A stretch of DNA of 64,000 nucleotides from Physella acuta (Eukaryota; Mollusca; Gastropoda; Physidae): NCBI RefSeq assembly GCF_028476545.1, contig NW_026731776.1:1122501-1186500 (forward strand), in the 5' to 3' direction. Positions 1-9,924 of this stretch are shown in pieces. Made by a program: the position numbers and the translations under genes. The notes under the pieces are model-generated. The model was not told where the DNA came from, ran no database searches, and was given only the letters and a program-made list of their open reading frames with translations. How positions within the stretch are numbered: the first letter of the stretch is position 1; each line of letters opens with the position of its first letter.

Positions 1-300
1 GTGGTAGTTTTTAAGTTGGGTGGTGTGTTAGCTCTTAAGTTAGGTTTTGGTTAAGGGTAGTGTGGTAGTTCTTAAGTTAGGTTTTGGTTAGGGGTGGTAT
101 GGTAGTTCTTAAGTTAGGTTTTGGTTAGGGGTGGTATGGTATGGTGGTTCTTAAGTTAGGTTTGTTTAGGGGTAGTGTGGTAGTGTGGTAGTTCTTAAGT
201 TAGGTTTTGGTTAGGGATAATATGGTAGTTCTTAAGTTAGGTTTTGATTAGGGGTGGTGTGGTATGGTAGTTCTTATGTTAGGTTTTGGGTCAGGGATAG
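1..300. repeat. Minisatellite, ~45-bp unit, cut by window start
   Basis: About seven imperfect copies of a G/T-rich unit built on TTCTTAAGTTAGGTTTTGG followed by a TTAGGGGTGGTRTGGTA-like stretch. The array runs in from the left edge, so its full length is unknown. It probably lies in an intron of the Ig-domain gene whose exon begins at 776. Confidence 0.85.
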
Positions 301-429
301 GGTTAGAATTGACTTGAGGAAGTTATATTAGCTTATACTTTACTAATAGTAACTTAACATCCTTTTAAATGTTTAAATGAAGATTCCCGTGTTGTGGCAT
401 TATGGGAGACTTCTAGGAAGCCTGAGTCA

Positions 430-790
430 TGTTATTAAACCAAATTCTGTCTGCTTAGACTTAAATGGCAAGTCCCATGTAATATTAAACCAAATTCTCT
501 GTGCTTAGATGGCAAGTCTCGTGTAATGTTAAACGAATTTCTCTGTGCTTAGATGGCAAGTCCCATTTAATGTTAAAACAAATTCTCTGTGCTTAGATGG
601 CAAGTCTCGTGTAATGTTAAACGAAATTCTCTGTGCTTAGATGGCAAGTCCCATGTAATGTTAAAACAAATTCTCTGTGCTTAAATGGCAAGTCCCATGT
701 AATGTTAAAACAAATTCTCTGTGCTTAGATGGCAATTCTCATGTAATGTTGTTAAACCAAATTCTCTGTGTTTAGATGGCAAGCCTATAT
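430..790 (+). repeat. 45-bp minisatellite carrying a copied splice acceptor
   Basis: About 7.5 copies of a 44-47-bp unit. Each contains a pyrimidine-rich stretch, then CTGTGCTTAG, then ATGGCAAG. The last copy is the real acceptor and first codons of the Ig exon (AG at 774-775, exon from 776). The earlier copies are therefore duplicates of a functional exon edge. Read in the exon frame, each decoy runs into GCT TAG (a stop) at the next unit's acceptor. Confidence 0.85.
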
Positions 791-1906
791 ACGGTGACCA
801 CAGATACAGCGTGTACACGTCCCTGACCCTGAACGCGGTGGGGTCAGGGCTGGTCAGCAGCAAGCTCGAGATCAAGGACGTCAGGGAACAGGACGCTGGA
901 CTTTACTTCTGTCGCTCCACAGAGCGTGCGCAGATGGCAGGGGTCAAGGTCGAAATAAGAGGTGCACATAAAGGATAACCACTTGATTGCAAACGCTCTA
1001 GTCTTTCTATTCTATTATTTAATTTCCCTTATTTAACAACATAATTTTATACTCTTTAGTTGATCTTATATTTTAATTGATCTTATATTTTAATTGACCT
1101 TATATTTTAATTGATCTTATATTTTAATTGATCTTATATTTTAATTGACCTTATATTTTAATTGATCTTATATTTTAATTGATCTTATATTTTAATTGAT
1201 CTTATATTTTAATTGATCTTATATTCTCTATTACGTGAGTTCACAAAGTGATATCCTCGTCACGCTTCAGTGCTCGCCAGTGTATTCAATATTTTATTGT
1301 TTATTTAATTTAAAAAAAGTTATTTCTATTTTGTTCATTTTGTTTTAAAAATGATATTCTATTCGTAAGCCTAATTGAATTTAATACATGTTAGACAAAA
1401 ATTTTTCCTAATATTTTTTCATACAAACTAATGCTTGGTATGTTCATGTTTTTATTTCACAGGTTCACAGAACTGGAAGCGAGGTAATCAAGATATTTGT
1501 TTCAATTCATAAAATGAATCAATTAATTAAAGCTGCTGAATTGTAAAATAACATGTTAGGTTGACAAGAATAAAAAGCATTGAATAATTCCTTTACATAA
1601 TTTATAACGCTAGGCCACGTAAACAAAGAGTAGATTATAAGATAAGCTAGGCCTAGAGAAATTATTTTGCAATCTTTGAGGTGAGCAGATAACAGACGAC
1701 CAATAATTGCAAGTCTGTTTTATGACTTTTTATTATTTTTTTTTATGTTTCCAGAAGACAAGACCCAATCAAACGAGGCTTTAGAGAACCCAGAAAATAG
1801 GTCATCGCAAGAGTCAGAAAACAACAGCAGTTCCACGTCACGTGATTGGGTGTCACAGCTCTGCCTACAGCTGCTGCTCTTGTACAGCATTACATTCATC
1901 TACTAG
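776..1906 (+). CDS. Immunoglobulin-domain protein with GPI-anchor-like tail, 3' exons only
   Basis: Three in-frame exons are seen: 776-961 (phase 1 in and out), 1463-1483 (21 nt) and 1755-1906, each with AG before and GT after, ending at TAG 1904-1906. The first exon encodes the second half of an Ig fold: a TSLTLNAV strand, then SSKLEIKDVREQDAGLYFC, the classic E-x-x-D-x-G-x-Y-x-C signature of strand F. The last exon encodes a Ser/Asn/Gln/Glu-rich linker (NNSSSTSRDW), then LCLQLLLLYSITFIY and a stop. A hydrophobic end with no cytoplasmic tail is typical of a GPI-anchor signal, which would put the protein on the outer cell surface. The first Ig Cys and the signal peptide lie upstream of the window. 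The stop codon sits inside the first unit of a 45-bp minisatellite. A single-pass membrane protein with almost no tail is the alternative. The exon chain is convincing; gene identity is unknown. Confidence 0.75.
1060..1226. repeat. 17-bp minisatellite
   Basis: About ten near-perfect copies of TTGATCTTATATTTTAA (or TTGACC...), in the intron between the Ig exon and the 21-nt exon. Confidence 0.9.
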
Positions 1907-2032
1907 CAGCTGGTTGCTCGGCTGTTCGATAACTTTACATTCATCTACTAGCAGCTGGTTGCTCGGCTGTTCGATAACTTTACATTCATCTACTAGCAGC
2001 TGGTTGCTCGGCTGTTCGATAACTTTTGAATT
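1886..2032 (+). repeat. 45-bp minisatellite overlapping the Ig gene stop codon
   Basis: Three full copies plus a partial copy of a 45-bp unit (TACATTCATCTACTAGCAGC then a GGTTGCTCGGCTGTTCGATA-type half). The stop codon TAG 1904-1906 is in the first copy; the remaining copies are 3' UTR. The unit length is a multiple of three, so the array is open in another frame, which I treat as an artefact. Confidence 0.88.
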
Positions 2033-2054
2033 TTTCATGCAAGACACCGCTGTC

Positions 2055-2580
2055 AACACGACTGTATTGTCTAACAATCATTCAACGACATGACCGTATT
2101 GTCTAACAATCATTCAACGACATGACCGTATTGTCTAACAATCATTCAACGACATGACCGTATTGTCTAACAATCATTCAACGACATGACCGTATTGTCT
2201 AACAATCATTCAACAACATGATCGTAATGTCTAACAATCATTCAACGACATGACTGTATTGTCTGACAATCATACAACGACATGACCGTATTGTCTAACA
2301 ATCATTCAACATGACCGTATTGTCTAACAATCATTCAACGACATGACCGTATTGTCTAACAATCATTCAACTACATGATCGTAATGTCTAACAATCATTC
2401 AACGACATGACCGTATTGTCTAACAATCATTCAACGACATGACTGTATTGTCTGACAATCATACAACGACATGACCGTATTGTCTAACAATCATTCAACG
2501 ACATGACCGTATTGTCTAACAATCATTCAACGACATGACCGTATTGTCTAACAATCATTCAACGACATGATTATATTGTC
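2055..2580. repeat. 32-bp minisatellite in the Ig gene 3' UTR or flank
   Basis: About 16 copies of ACATGACCGTATTGTCTAAC plus AATCATTCAACG, with a few variants (ATGATCGTAATG, CTGACAATCATA) that recur in the same order, suggesting block duplication inside the array. Confidence 0.9.
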
Positions 2581-2961
2581 TGACACTATGGTACATATGT
2601 ATAGGCGGAACTAATTCATATATCAGTTCTGCCAATAGACGTGTCGAAAGCTAGCAGCACGGATACTGTTTAGGAAATACTTCTTTAACTTTACCGTTTG
2701 ACTCTAAGTTGTGGTGTGAATCAAGTGACCAAGAACAGCAGACTGCAGCCCCCCTCCACAAGTCTTCCTCGCAATCTGGCTGTCCAGAATGTTCTCGTAA
2801 AAAGACGGGTTGTCATTATATTGTCTACACAGAATGACGAAATCGACAGAAACATGAATGTTCCTGAACGACGACATATACAGAACGATAACGTAAACAG
2901 ACAATGACACTACTAAACGCTGAGTAGATATATTATTTCTGTCTAGTATTGTTTTAATTTA

Positions 2962-2967
2962 AATAAA
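2962..2967 (+). terminator. Candidate polyadenylation signal of the Ig gene
   Basis: AATAAA about 1.06 kb after the Ig stop codon, at the end of the unique stretch 2590-3000. It is the clearest canonical signal downstream of the stop; no transcript evidence is available. Confidence 0.4.
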
Positions 2968-3009
2968 AATAAGTCCTGATTGCTCTCTTGCTTAATGTCA
3001 AGGCTACGT

Positions 3010-3480
3010 CTTCGCTATGGGTGTTTAAATTTCGTTTGATTGGTTGGTCGTGTGTTTACATTTTGTTTGATTGGTTGGTCGTGTGTTTACATTTCATTTG
3101 ATTGGTTGGTCGTTTATTTACATTTCATTTGATTGGTTGGTCGTTTGTTTACATTTCCTTTGATTGGTTGGTCGTGTGTTTACATTTTGTTTGATTGGTT
3201 GGGCGTGTGTTTATATTTCCTTTGATTGGTTGGTCGTTTGTTTACATTTCCTTTGATTGGTTGGTCGTGTGTTTACATTTTGTTTGATTGGTTGGGCGTG
3301 TGTTTATATTTATTTTGATTGGTTGGTCGTTTGTTTACATTTCCTTTGATTGGTTGGTCGTGTGTTTATATTTCGTTTGATTGGTTGGTCGTGTTTATAT
3401 TTCGTTTGATTGGTTGGTCGTGTTTATATTTCGTTTGATTGGTTGGTCGTGTTTATATTTCGTTTGATTGGCTTCACGAG
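3010..3480. repeat. 31-bp minisatellite rich in inverted CCAAT
   Basis: About 15 copies of a unit GTGTTTACATTTYGTTTGAT followed by TGGTTGGTC. Each copy carries ATTGG, i.e. CCAAT on the minus strand. The last four copies are 27-bp variants. Confidence 0.88.
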
Positions 3481-3875
3481 CGTTTATATTTCTCTTCAGT
3501 GGGTGGACGTGCGTTTTTTATTAACTGTCTTTGAGGACTACTCTCTTGGGGGGGGGGGGGAGTGAAAGGGGGGAACTGGAGTCAGTTTTATACTAGAGTT
3601 ATGTTTGACGGATGTATGTACTAGGTTTTGTTTAGTCATGTATGCGGGTATCGCATTAGCTGCCATTTAGTCTCGAGCGCTTTGTAAATTGTAATGTGTG
3701 TGGCTACTGTCTAATCTGTTGAGGAGGCTGCAATTTTTATTGTTAATTTTAATTATGCACCAATGTTTTACAGTCAAACTACATTTAGAGAGTTTTGTAA
3801 ATAATATTTAGATTTTACTCTCTGTCTTCATTGGCGGAAACACACGTAGGCCTACACACACCCTCACAAGGTTCC
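3481..3875. other. Non-coding stretch, no gene seen
   Basis: AT-rich single-copy-looking sequence with a 13-G run near 3549. No exon with supportable splice sites was found. Confidence 0.5.
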
Positions 3876-4100
3876 CACAACACCACACGGTGCCCATACA
3901 ACATATTCAGATCCCCACTAGATGCCCACACAACTACCACTAGATGCCCACACAACTACCACTAGATGCCCACACAACTACCACTAGATGCCCACACAAC
4001 TACCACTAGATGCCCACACAACTACCACTAGAGGCCCACACAACTACCATCAATGCCCACACAACTACCACTAGATGCCCACTCACAATCAAAAGGTGCC
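3876..4100. repeat. 22-bp minisatellite
   Basis: About nine copies of CAACTACCACTAGATGCCCA plus CA, C-rich on the plus strand. Confidence 0.88.
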
Positions 4101-5090
4101 CACAGGACATTACATGGGATTGAAACTTTCTAAAATGTGTGAATTCTTTTTTATATGTACCTTGTAGGACAACATACGTTCATTCATTAATTTTTTGTAG
4201 GCCCTACATCATACAACCATTTTCGGCTATACAACCATTTTCGTTTGGCGAAATTACTATTTTATAAAAAAAATATCATGTAGTTTGACATGCTTTATTT
4301 TAAAAAAATTAAACATGCTTGTGTTGCATTTCAATCAATTAAACGGAGTTGATGAAAAATTTAGTGTTTTTTTTTACTTTAAAATTGTGACTTGACATGA
4401 GCAATTAGTTTTAATAAAGGCACACATGAGTAGACCTTAAGTTCTTCATCTTCATGTATGTGTTGATGTCTGAACCCCCCCCCCCCCCGTAAAGGTCAGT
4501 GCCGCTATTTACCAATTACTGTCCAGTTTTTATTTTGGTGTCACCACATTTGGTATAGAAAACAGTTTTTCAATTTTATCAACTTAGATGCAATAATGCT
4601 TCTAAGAATGAGCTTTTGTTTCATAGGCGTCTACAGGTATTCGGGCGAGAGGGAGCGGCGAGTCGAGAAAAAGGCTTTTTGTTGATTCGCTAATGTGAAA
4701 AATACACTCAATGATTACTCTGTAGAAAACAAAAGAACACACCATGTAGGGCGACAACAAGAAACAATTTATCACACAAAACAAAATACAACACAAAATA
4801 TACACACACCACAACAAAAAACAAGAGACACATCACAATCTGTTTTGTAGTCCTTGTAAAAAAAAACAAAAACAATTTTACATAATGGATTATTAAAGCA
4901 AGCGAACTACAGTATGGGAAATAATCACTCTCTTAATATTAATATTTATAGGTCTACACATTTAATTGTAATCGTCAAATTCAACCTGATAAAATCTACG
5001 CTAGTTTTATTTTGTTCTTCCTCTGTTTGAATTTTGTTTTAAATTATTTAGAGATGTTTAGCTTGTTTTCAGCAATTTGATCTGGCTTAG
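4101..5090. other. Intergenic, no gene seen
   Basis: AT-rich sequence with a C run near 4475-4488. Short open frames here show no family motif and no matching splice sites. Confidence 0.5.
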
Positions 5091-5103
5091 TTCTCAAGGA
5101 ATT

Positions 5104-5113
5104 GTTTTCCGGT
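5104..5113 (+). promoter_or_regulatory. ETS-like site upstream of UQCR11
   Basis: TTTTCCGGTC (ACCGGAAAA on the minus strand) lies about 40 nt before the predicted start codon of UQCR11. ETS/GABP sites are common at promoters of respiratory-chain genes; that this one works is inference. Confidence 0.3.
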
Positions 5114-5149
5114 CACCTCTAACAAACGTTGTCAACATTAACTATGACA

Positions 5150-7086
5150 ATGGTTTCGAAAAGAGATGTCGAGATGCTTTCCAGATTTGCCTCTCGAGTT
5201 GCTAAAAACTGGTATTATATTTTATTGAGTAATAATTATTTTATCCTTATTTTCAGATAAAATTCGTTATTGTTAGGCTTGAAACATCTCAGTTTCAGTT
5301 TTGATTGCAAGAGACGAGATCACTGCATACAAACAAGAGACGCAATTCATCGTGCAATCTAGATCAGTGAATAATCTAGATAATTTTCTTCATCGTTTTA
5401 ATTAGGGATCCCCCTCCATTGACTCCAATTTCAGCCTGCTTTTCTTTTGGATTTGCTTCCATATTCCATAGCCTTTGCTTGTTGTCCAACCAAGAACAAA
5501 GTACACTACTAGGCAGCAATTGTTTGATTTTGGAGTTGTCTCTTCTACTCTGCTAAAGAGTGGATGTCCCAGCTATCGAGCTTCATCGGTCAGAGAGTTC
5601 GAACTAGAGACTTTTTGGTTTAGCAACCACGAGCTTTACTGACTCAACCACCCCAACCCCTAATCTTAGTAATCTGGATCTAGAGTCTAATTCAATTCTA
5701 ATCTAGTGCTAGAGATTAAAATTAGATTTGGATAGATACCGATAGGCCCCATTGGCTTAGCCCTAAATCATATTACACAAATAATAGGCCTAGCCTATAT
5801 ATAGGCTAGGATATGATATAATAATACAAAGTGACTACTTGGAAGATTTTTCTCCCCAACGTCTCCATCTAGTCTTCAAAAGATAGCTCTGCGCAGTGAC
5901 CTATGGTTAGGGTTAGAATGAGGGTTAGGACTAGGATTAGGGTTGGTGTTAGGGTTCTGCGGCTGTAAACACAAGCATGCACAGTACCATCGAAAACATC
6001 GCCGCGAAGGCAAGTTGTAGTTTCTCTCCATTGCGCATGCATATCTTATTCCGGCTAGCATATTTAACTTGCATGATGGTATGTTCTTTAAAAACACCCA
6101 TTTAATTTATATCAGCAGCCCTAAAGCATATCTCATTGCATGGACAATTGCTATTGTTGGTGATGTCCCTTTATAGTTCCCCCAACCAAGTAATTTGAAA
6201 ATGTACTTGGGGTCATTGAGAGTGCACATGTTTATAGCACTAGTACAGAGATTAGATACTGGCGACCAATTGTAAAAGCAGTCTATTACTGCTCTGCTAT
6301 TACTTTTGTCTCAAATGTTTTTTCATAAATAGTTGACGGCTTGTAGATCTAAACCATTTTCCATAACTTTCAGTCAGGCTTAGTGTTAAAAAATGATTCA
6401 TACCTTGTCCATCTTTAAGAATCCAAGACATTAACATTTAATTGATAACAAAGTGGGCTAGTAGATCATTACATTTGTAAAATGTTGAAAAAAAATTCCC
6501 CCCTTTTTTTTGTTAGGCGTTTATTGTAAAATCTATTTTTAAAAAACTATGTAAGGGAAACATTAATTAGAAAGTACTTTCATTGTTATTTTAGAGTAAT
6601 AGAAGCTTCTTTTATTTAGGATATTAGCTATATTAAACTGAATTGGTACAATAACAGCTTTAATTGCAGAAAAAGAACAGATTAATGTGACTGCACTTAA
6701 TATACTAAGTGAAAATATGGCCATACAATACAGATTTCTTAATTTTTAAAAATTATTTATTTAAAATTTTACAACTCCTAGAGTTTGTTTTTAGTTTTGG
6801 TGCATGAATCAGTAGTCTACAGCATATGCCATAGTATGAACACTAGCTATTTGAGATTTGACATCACTTCATTGAGGATTCCTTAAAATTAGATTTTAGA
6901 AGAAATATATTCTTACTCTACGATTAGCTTGTAAATATCAACACATTTTATTTCAGGGGGCCATCAGCAGCAATTTACGCTGGTGCTGCAGCTCTTGTGG
7001 GCCTGTACGTCACAGAATGGAAAGTTATTGTTACCAAAATACCATTTTATGGGGCCAAATTCAATGAACCAGAGAGGCCGCTGTAA
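5150..7086 (+). CDS. UQCR11: Cytochrome b-c1 complex subunit 10 (complex III, UQCR11)
   Basis: Two exons, 5150-5211 and 6957-7086, join at a split Trp codon (TG|G) with GT and AG at the intron ends, giving 63 residues and TAA at 7084-7086. An in-frame ATG at 5144 would add two residues. The protein aligns along its whole length with the vertebrate subunit (56 aa): a short basic N-terminus, VAKNWGPSAAIYAG (human LVKNWVPTAYTWG), the membrane segment GAAALVGLYVTEWKVIV at about residues 29-45, then KIPFYGAKF before a charged end. It is a small single-pass inner-membrane subunit of respiratory complex III, near the Rieske protein. Exon 1 is short and ends inside the conserved NW motif. The 1.75-kb intron holds a SINE and another dispersed repeat. 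The 3' UTR probably ends at AATAAA 7427-7432. The gene is convergent with the PIGBOS1 transcript. Confidence 0.9.
5410..5662 (-). mobile_element. tRNA-derived SINE
   Basis: Read on the minus strand, the head (about 5660 down to 5585) has a pol III A box TGGTTGAGTCAG and, 46 nt later, a B box GTTCGAACTC, with tRNA-like arms between (GGTTGCTAAACC). A non-tRNA body follows to about 5410. Box spacing and order match lophotrochozoan tRNA-SINEs. It lies inside the UQCR11 intron, antisense to the gene. The 3' end and target-site duplication are not clear. Confidence 0.65.
5826..6066 (-). repeat. Dispersed repeat with telomere-like core (copy 1)
   Basis: The reverse complement shares both ends with 12765-12920: one end contains GTAGTCACTTTG, the other GCGCAATGGAGAGAAACT next to CTAGCYGGAAWAAGATA. 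The middle of this copy is an irregular GGGTTAG/GGGTTAGGA series (5905-5960). CGCGAAGG and GCGCATGC stretches are also present. Probably a short non-autonomous element; the family is not recognised. Confidence 0.6.
6075..6118 (+). repeat. Short direct repeat, partner at 7557-7605
   Basis: TGTTCTTTAAAAACACCCAT and its flanks recur in the same orientation near 7566. One copy is in the UQCR11 intron and the other just past its 3' end. Origin unknown. Confidence 0.6.
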
Positions 7087-7426
7087 TCAAAGAGTGAGAA
7101 TAACGTTTGTTTTAGACCTAACTTAAAAATAATTCAAAATTTAATTAATTAGCTAATTAAACCTGAAATTTGCTGCAGCTAATTTACACAGGCTATATCA
7201 CATTGTGTTTTTAATGTCTTTAATCAATGAAGTTGTTAGCGCCATATTAATTTCTTTATGTACAATTTTACAGGTTTTTAGCCCTTTTCAAGTTTAATCG
7301 CTGAATGATATTGAGCAGCGGTGTAGAAAAAGATGGTTTGCATCAATTTGCTGATGGTCGACAGTTTTCTGATGTCAAGTCACAAATTCTTTGCTCGATA
7401 TGCACATACATTACACATGTTTATAG

Positions 7427-7432
7427 AATAAA
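7427..7432 (+). terminator. UQCR11 polyadenylation signal
   Basis: Canonical AATAAA about 340 nt after the UQCR11 stop codon, followed by T/G-rich sequence (TGTTCTGTACTTGTC). Confidence 0.55.
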
Positions 7433-7449
7433 ACAAATGTAACAATCTT

Positions 7450-8250
7450 TATGTTGAAAATTGTTATTGTTCTGTACTTGTCTATTCCTCAATACTTGTC
7501 ATTTTTTAATTTGAGAAAATGTAGCATGCTTTGAAATTTGTAATAATTTAACTCTCATGGTGGTGTGTTCTTTAAAAACACCCATTTAGTTATAGAATCT
7601 GCTGGTTGCTCTAGTTATTGAAACTAGTGTTGAATAACATGGTAAAACAGCCCATACTTACCAGCACTTGGTTATTAAGATTGAGCAATGAGCTAGTGCA
7701 TATATTATTATCTAAGTCAGAATATAGACTTCAGCTGTAGTAGCGACTGGATTAAGAAGCTAGCCAAGTGCATACATAAATGCTAATTTTAAGTGTGGAT
7801 GGAGAACAGTTGCAGGGAGTAGGACACCCCCCCCCCCCCAGTTTAATTTTTTTAGTTTGATTATATATATATATTGGTGTAGTAAGAGATAAATCATCAG
7901 ACCAGACAGGCAACCTTCTATAGGGCTTAGAGTTGTCCAATGATATTCTGCTTTATTCAGGTCTGCTTCAGGTACAAAGCTTTTGGGTTGCAAAAATAAT
8001 GTGTATAGATAATTTTCAACAACTCTGAGACACACCCCCTCCTTAATGTAGATACTAAGCAGCAGCTGCTATTTTTAGTTTGACGTGAAATGAAAGCTGT
8101 TTGACGACCTTCCTAACACTTCTATAAATATTCTACAAATAAAACAGTTCTAGATAGTAACTTTCAGTAATATACAACTCCCTTGAAAAATCATGAAATG
8201 CACACACAGTCAACAACAAAAAATTTATTATTATTATTGAACTATTTTTG
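7450..8250. other. Region between convergent UQCR11 and PIGBOS1 transcripts
   Basis: AT-rich, with the short direct repeat at 7557-7605, a C run at 7828-7841 and a small TA run at 7864-7875. Short minus-strand open frames at 7750-8035 cross the C run and show no domain; I do not call them genes. Confidence 0.5.
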
Positions 8251-8257
8251 TGTTTCG

Positions 8258-8263
8258 TTTATT
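8258..8263 (-). terminator. Polyadenylation signal of the PIGBOS1 transcript
   Basis: TTTATT on the plus strand (AATAAA on the minus), about 40 nt past the stop of the second ORF. Further copies at 8224-8229 and 8287-8292 make the exact end uncertain. Confidence 0.45.
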
Positions 8264-8298
8264 CACATATTAAAAACCCCCTACACTTTATTAGCTAT

Positions 8299-8499
8299 CT
8301 ATTTGAAAGTAACATCTTTACTGTCTTGATTTGAGTTCAATTGTTTTAACTTTAACTGATATAAAGTTCTTCCATCTTCTTCTATGTTGTTCATTGTCCT
8401 TTTCTCCAAGTAAGGCACTCCAAGAAACTTGTAACACATTGCTCCAATAGTTAGTGTAGAGAAGACTACAGTTACTTTTAATGGTATCTTAAGTGACAT
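8299..8499 (-). CDS. 66-residue single-pass microprotein, second ORF of the PIGBOS1 transcript
   Basis: ATG at 8499-8497, stop at 8301-8299. The protein starts MSLKIPLK, has one hydrophobic segment (VTVVFSTLTIGAMCYKFLGV, about residues 9-28), then a charged Glu/Lys/Gln/Asn-rich tail. This shape (short basic N-end, one membrane segment, polar C-end) is typical of small mitochondrial inner- or outer-membrane proteins. I do not recognise the family. The F-S/A-T...Y..F..P..E pattern is faintly like PIGBOS1, so a diverged paralogue is possible. The exon begins at 8506 after a good acceptor (TTATTTTTACAG). The matching donor is CAAG|GTAAAG at 9227/9226, just past the PIGBOS1 stop, and no ATG lies between that stop and this one in the spliced RNA. 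An unseen alternative first exon could instead serve this ORF alone. Confidence 0.6.
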   Translation of the reverse strand: MSLKIPLKVTVVFSTLTIGAMCYKFLGVPYLEKRTMNNIEEDGRTLYQLKLKQLNSNQDSKDVTFK

Positions 8500-8506
8500 G
8501 TTTCTG

Positions 8507-9226
8507 CTGTAAAAATAAACAGACAAATACAGTTAAAACTCAAATGAAGAATGCAGGTAAAATGTTTATAACCTATTTTAGTTACATCTATTAATGGGAA
8601 ATAAACATTGAAACATTGACTTGACTGAGAATGGGAAAAATTAAACCAACTGTGAAAATCATACGAGAAAATAAAGGCCAAAGTGAAACAGTCAACATTA
8701 TAAATACACTAAGTACTTGCAAGAAAGTCTACCACTAGAATTACTGGGGAGAGGGAAAGTTAAATTCCTTTTCAGACCAATTGGTCCATGGGGCACATGA
8801 AGTACAAATCATCTGTTTCTCTAATATTATAAATTAATAAAAACATTATAGGCCTACCGCTATAGCATCATACAGGAAATGTTAAATTTCATTATTTAAT
8901 AAATTAGCTAATTAATTAATTAAATATCACTACTGATCAGATAATGAAGGGAGATTTATTTTGGTTAAGGCTTGACACACAACACTGCGTGTGGTATGTG
9001 GCTTGACAGTGGTGACTGGTATAATGAGATTGTTCATATTATTGTTTATTATATATAGCGCCGGGATGTGTCGCTAAGCCTCTGGTCTTATTAATTAGGC
9101 CTATAATAATTTTAATTATTTAGTAATTAGACCTATGTCTAATAATTCATTAGGTTACAACCAGGCCTAATTAATAATTATAGACCTAACCTAAAAGTCA
9201 ACATAAAATATTACACTGTTCTTTAC
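8507..9226 (-). other. Intron of the PIGBOS1 transcript
   Basis: Bounded by donor CAAG|GTAAAG (minus strand, GT at 9226-9225) and acceptor TTTTTACAG ending at 8507. It is AT-rich and holds no arrays and no further exon that I can see. Confidence 0.6.
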
Positions 9227-9299
9227 CTTGAGAAAATGCTGCCGGCAAAGAAAAAGACTCTCTAAGACTGTAAGAGTTTTTTAAAAATTATTTCTTGAA

Positions 9300-9473
9300 T
9301 TATTCTTTTCCACTGTCCAGTTTGTTGTCTGCTTGTGTGGATTTATTCCCTTGATTGTTCAAGCGTTGCTCTGCAAAAAGTGGATGCCAAATATAAGCTC
9401 CACCAGCTACTCCAAGAACAGTTGTAATTAAGTACACAGAGATTGGCATGCGTCGTCTTATTCTTAATCGCAT
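9300..9473 (-). CDS. PIGBOS1: PIGBOS1 homologue, mitochondrial outer-membrane microprotein
   Basis: A 57-residue ORF, ATG 9473-9471 to TAA 9302-9300. The N-end is strongly basic (MRLRIRRRMP), then comes the membrane segment ISVYLITTVLGVAGGAYIW (residues 11-29), then HPLFAEQ and a polar tail. The block TVLGVAGGAYIWHPLFAEQ matches human PIGBOS1 TVLGIAGGVYIFQPVFEQ with only conservative changes apart from one inserted residue, and the lengths agree (human 54). In vertebrates PIGBOS1 sits in the mitochondrial outer membrane and meets CLCC1 at ER contacts to tune the unfolded-protein response; the same role here is inferred. An internal ATG at 9449 would give a 49-residue form without the Arg-rich start. 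Exon 1 continues 73 nt past the stop to a strong donor, so the transcript seems to be spliced to the exon with a second ORF at 8499-8299. Confidence 0.85.
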   Translation of the reverse strand: MRLRIRRRMPISVYLITTVLGVAGGAYIWHPLFAEQRLNNQGNKSTQADNKLDSGKE

Positions 9474-9479
9474 GATTCA

Positions 9480-9924
9480 ATATCAATTTACACAATAATA
9501 AAACTTAGAATCTATTCTAGTCACTTGTGATTGACTTAGAACTCTAGAGTCTAGTCTAGAACTAGTCGCCTCTAGTTTCAGTAAGTTCGTATGAGTTTAG
9601 TTTTTTTTATGTCCAGGATCCATCACTCATCACACACAATATGATCAGCACAGGTACATGAACCTAAAAGTAAAATCTTAAGTCTTAAACTATTCTTAAA
9701 CTAACTACTAGACTAGAATTTAGACTTACTATTACTAAATTAGTAATTACTAAAATACTATAAAGCTAAAAATTAAAATAGTAAAATAGGCCTAATAGTA
9801 TAGTTAATATAAGTAGGCCTAATATTTAAATATTAATAATATTATTAGGGCCTATTAATTAGATCTAGTTCAAAGTTAAAAGAATCTAGATGACTCTTTA
9901 GATCTATAAACTAAATACAGTAAA
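9480..9924. other. Upstream flank of PIGBOS1
   Basis: AT-rich, with many short TCTAGA/AGGCCTA-type runs; presumably contains the PIGBOS1 5' UTR and promoter. No motif is clear enough to call. Confidence 0.4.
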
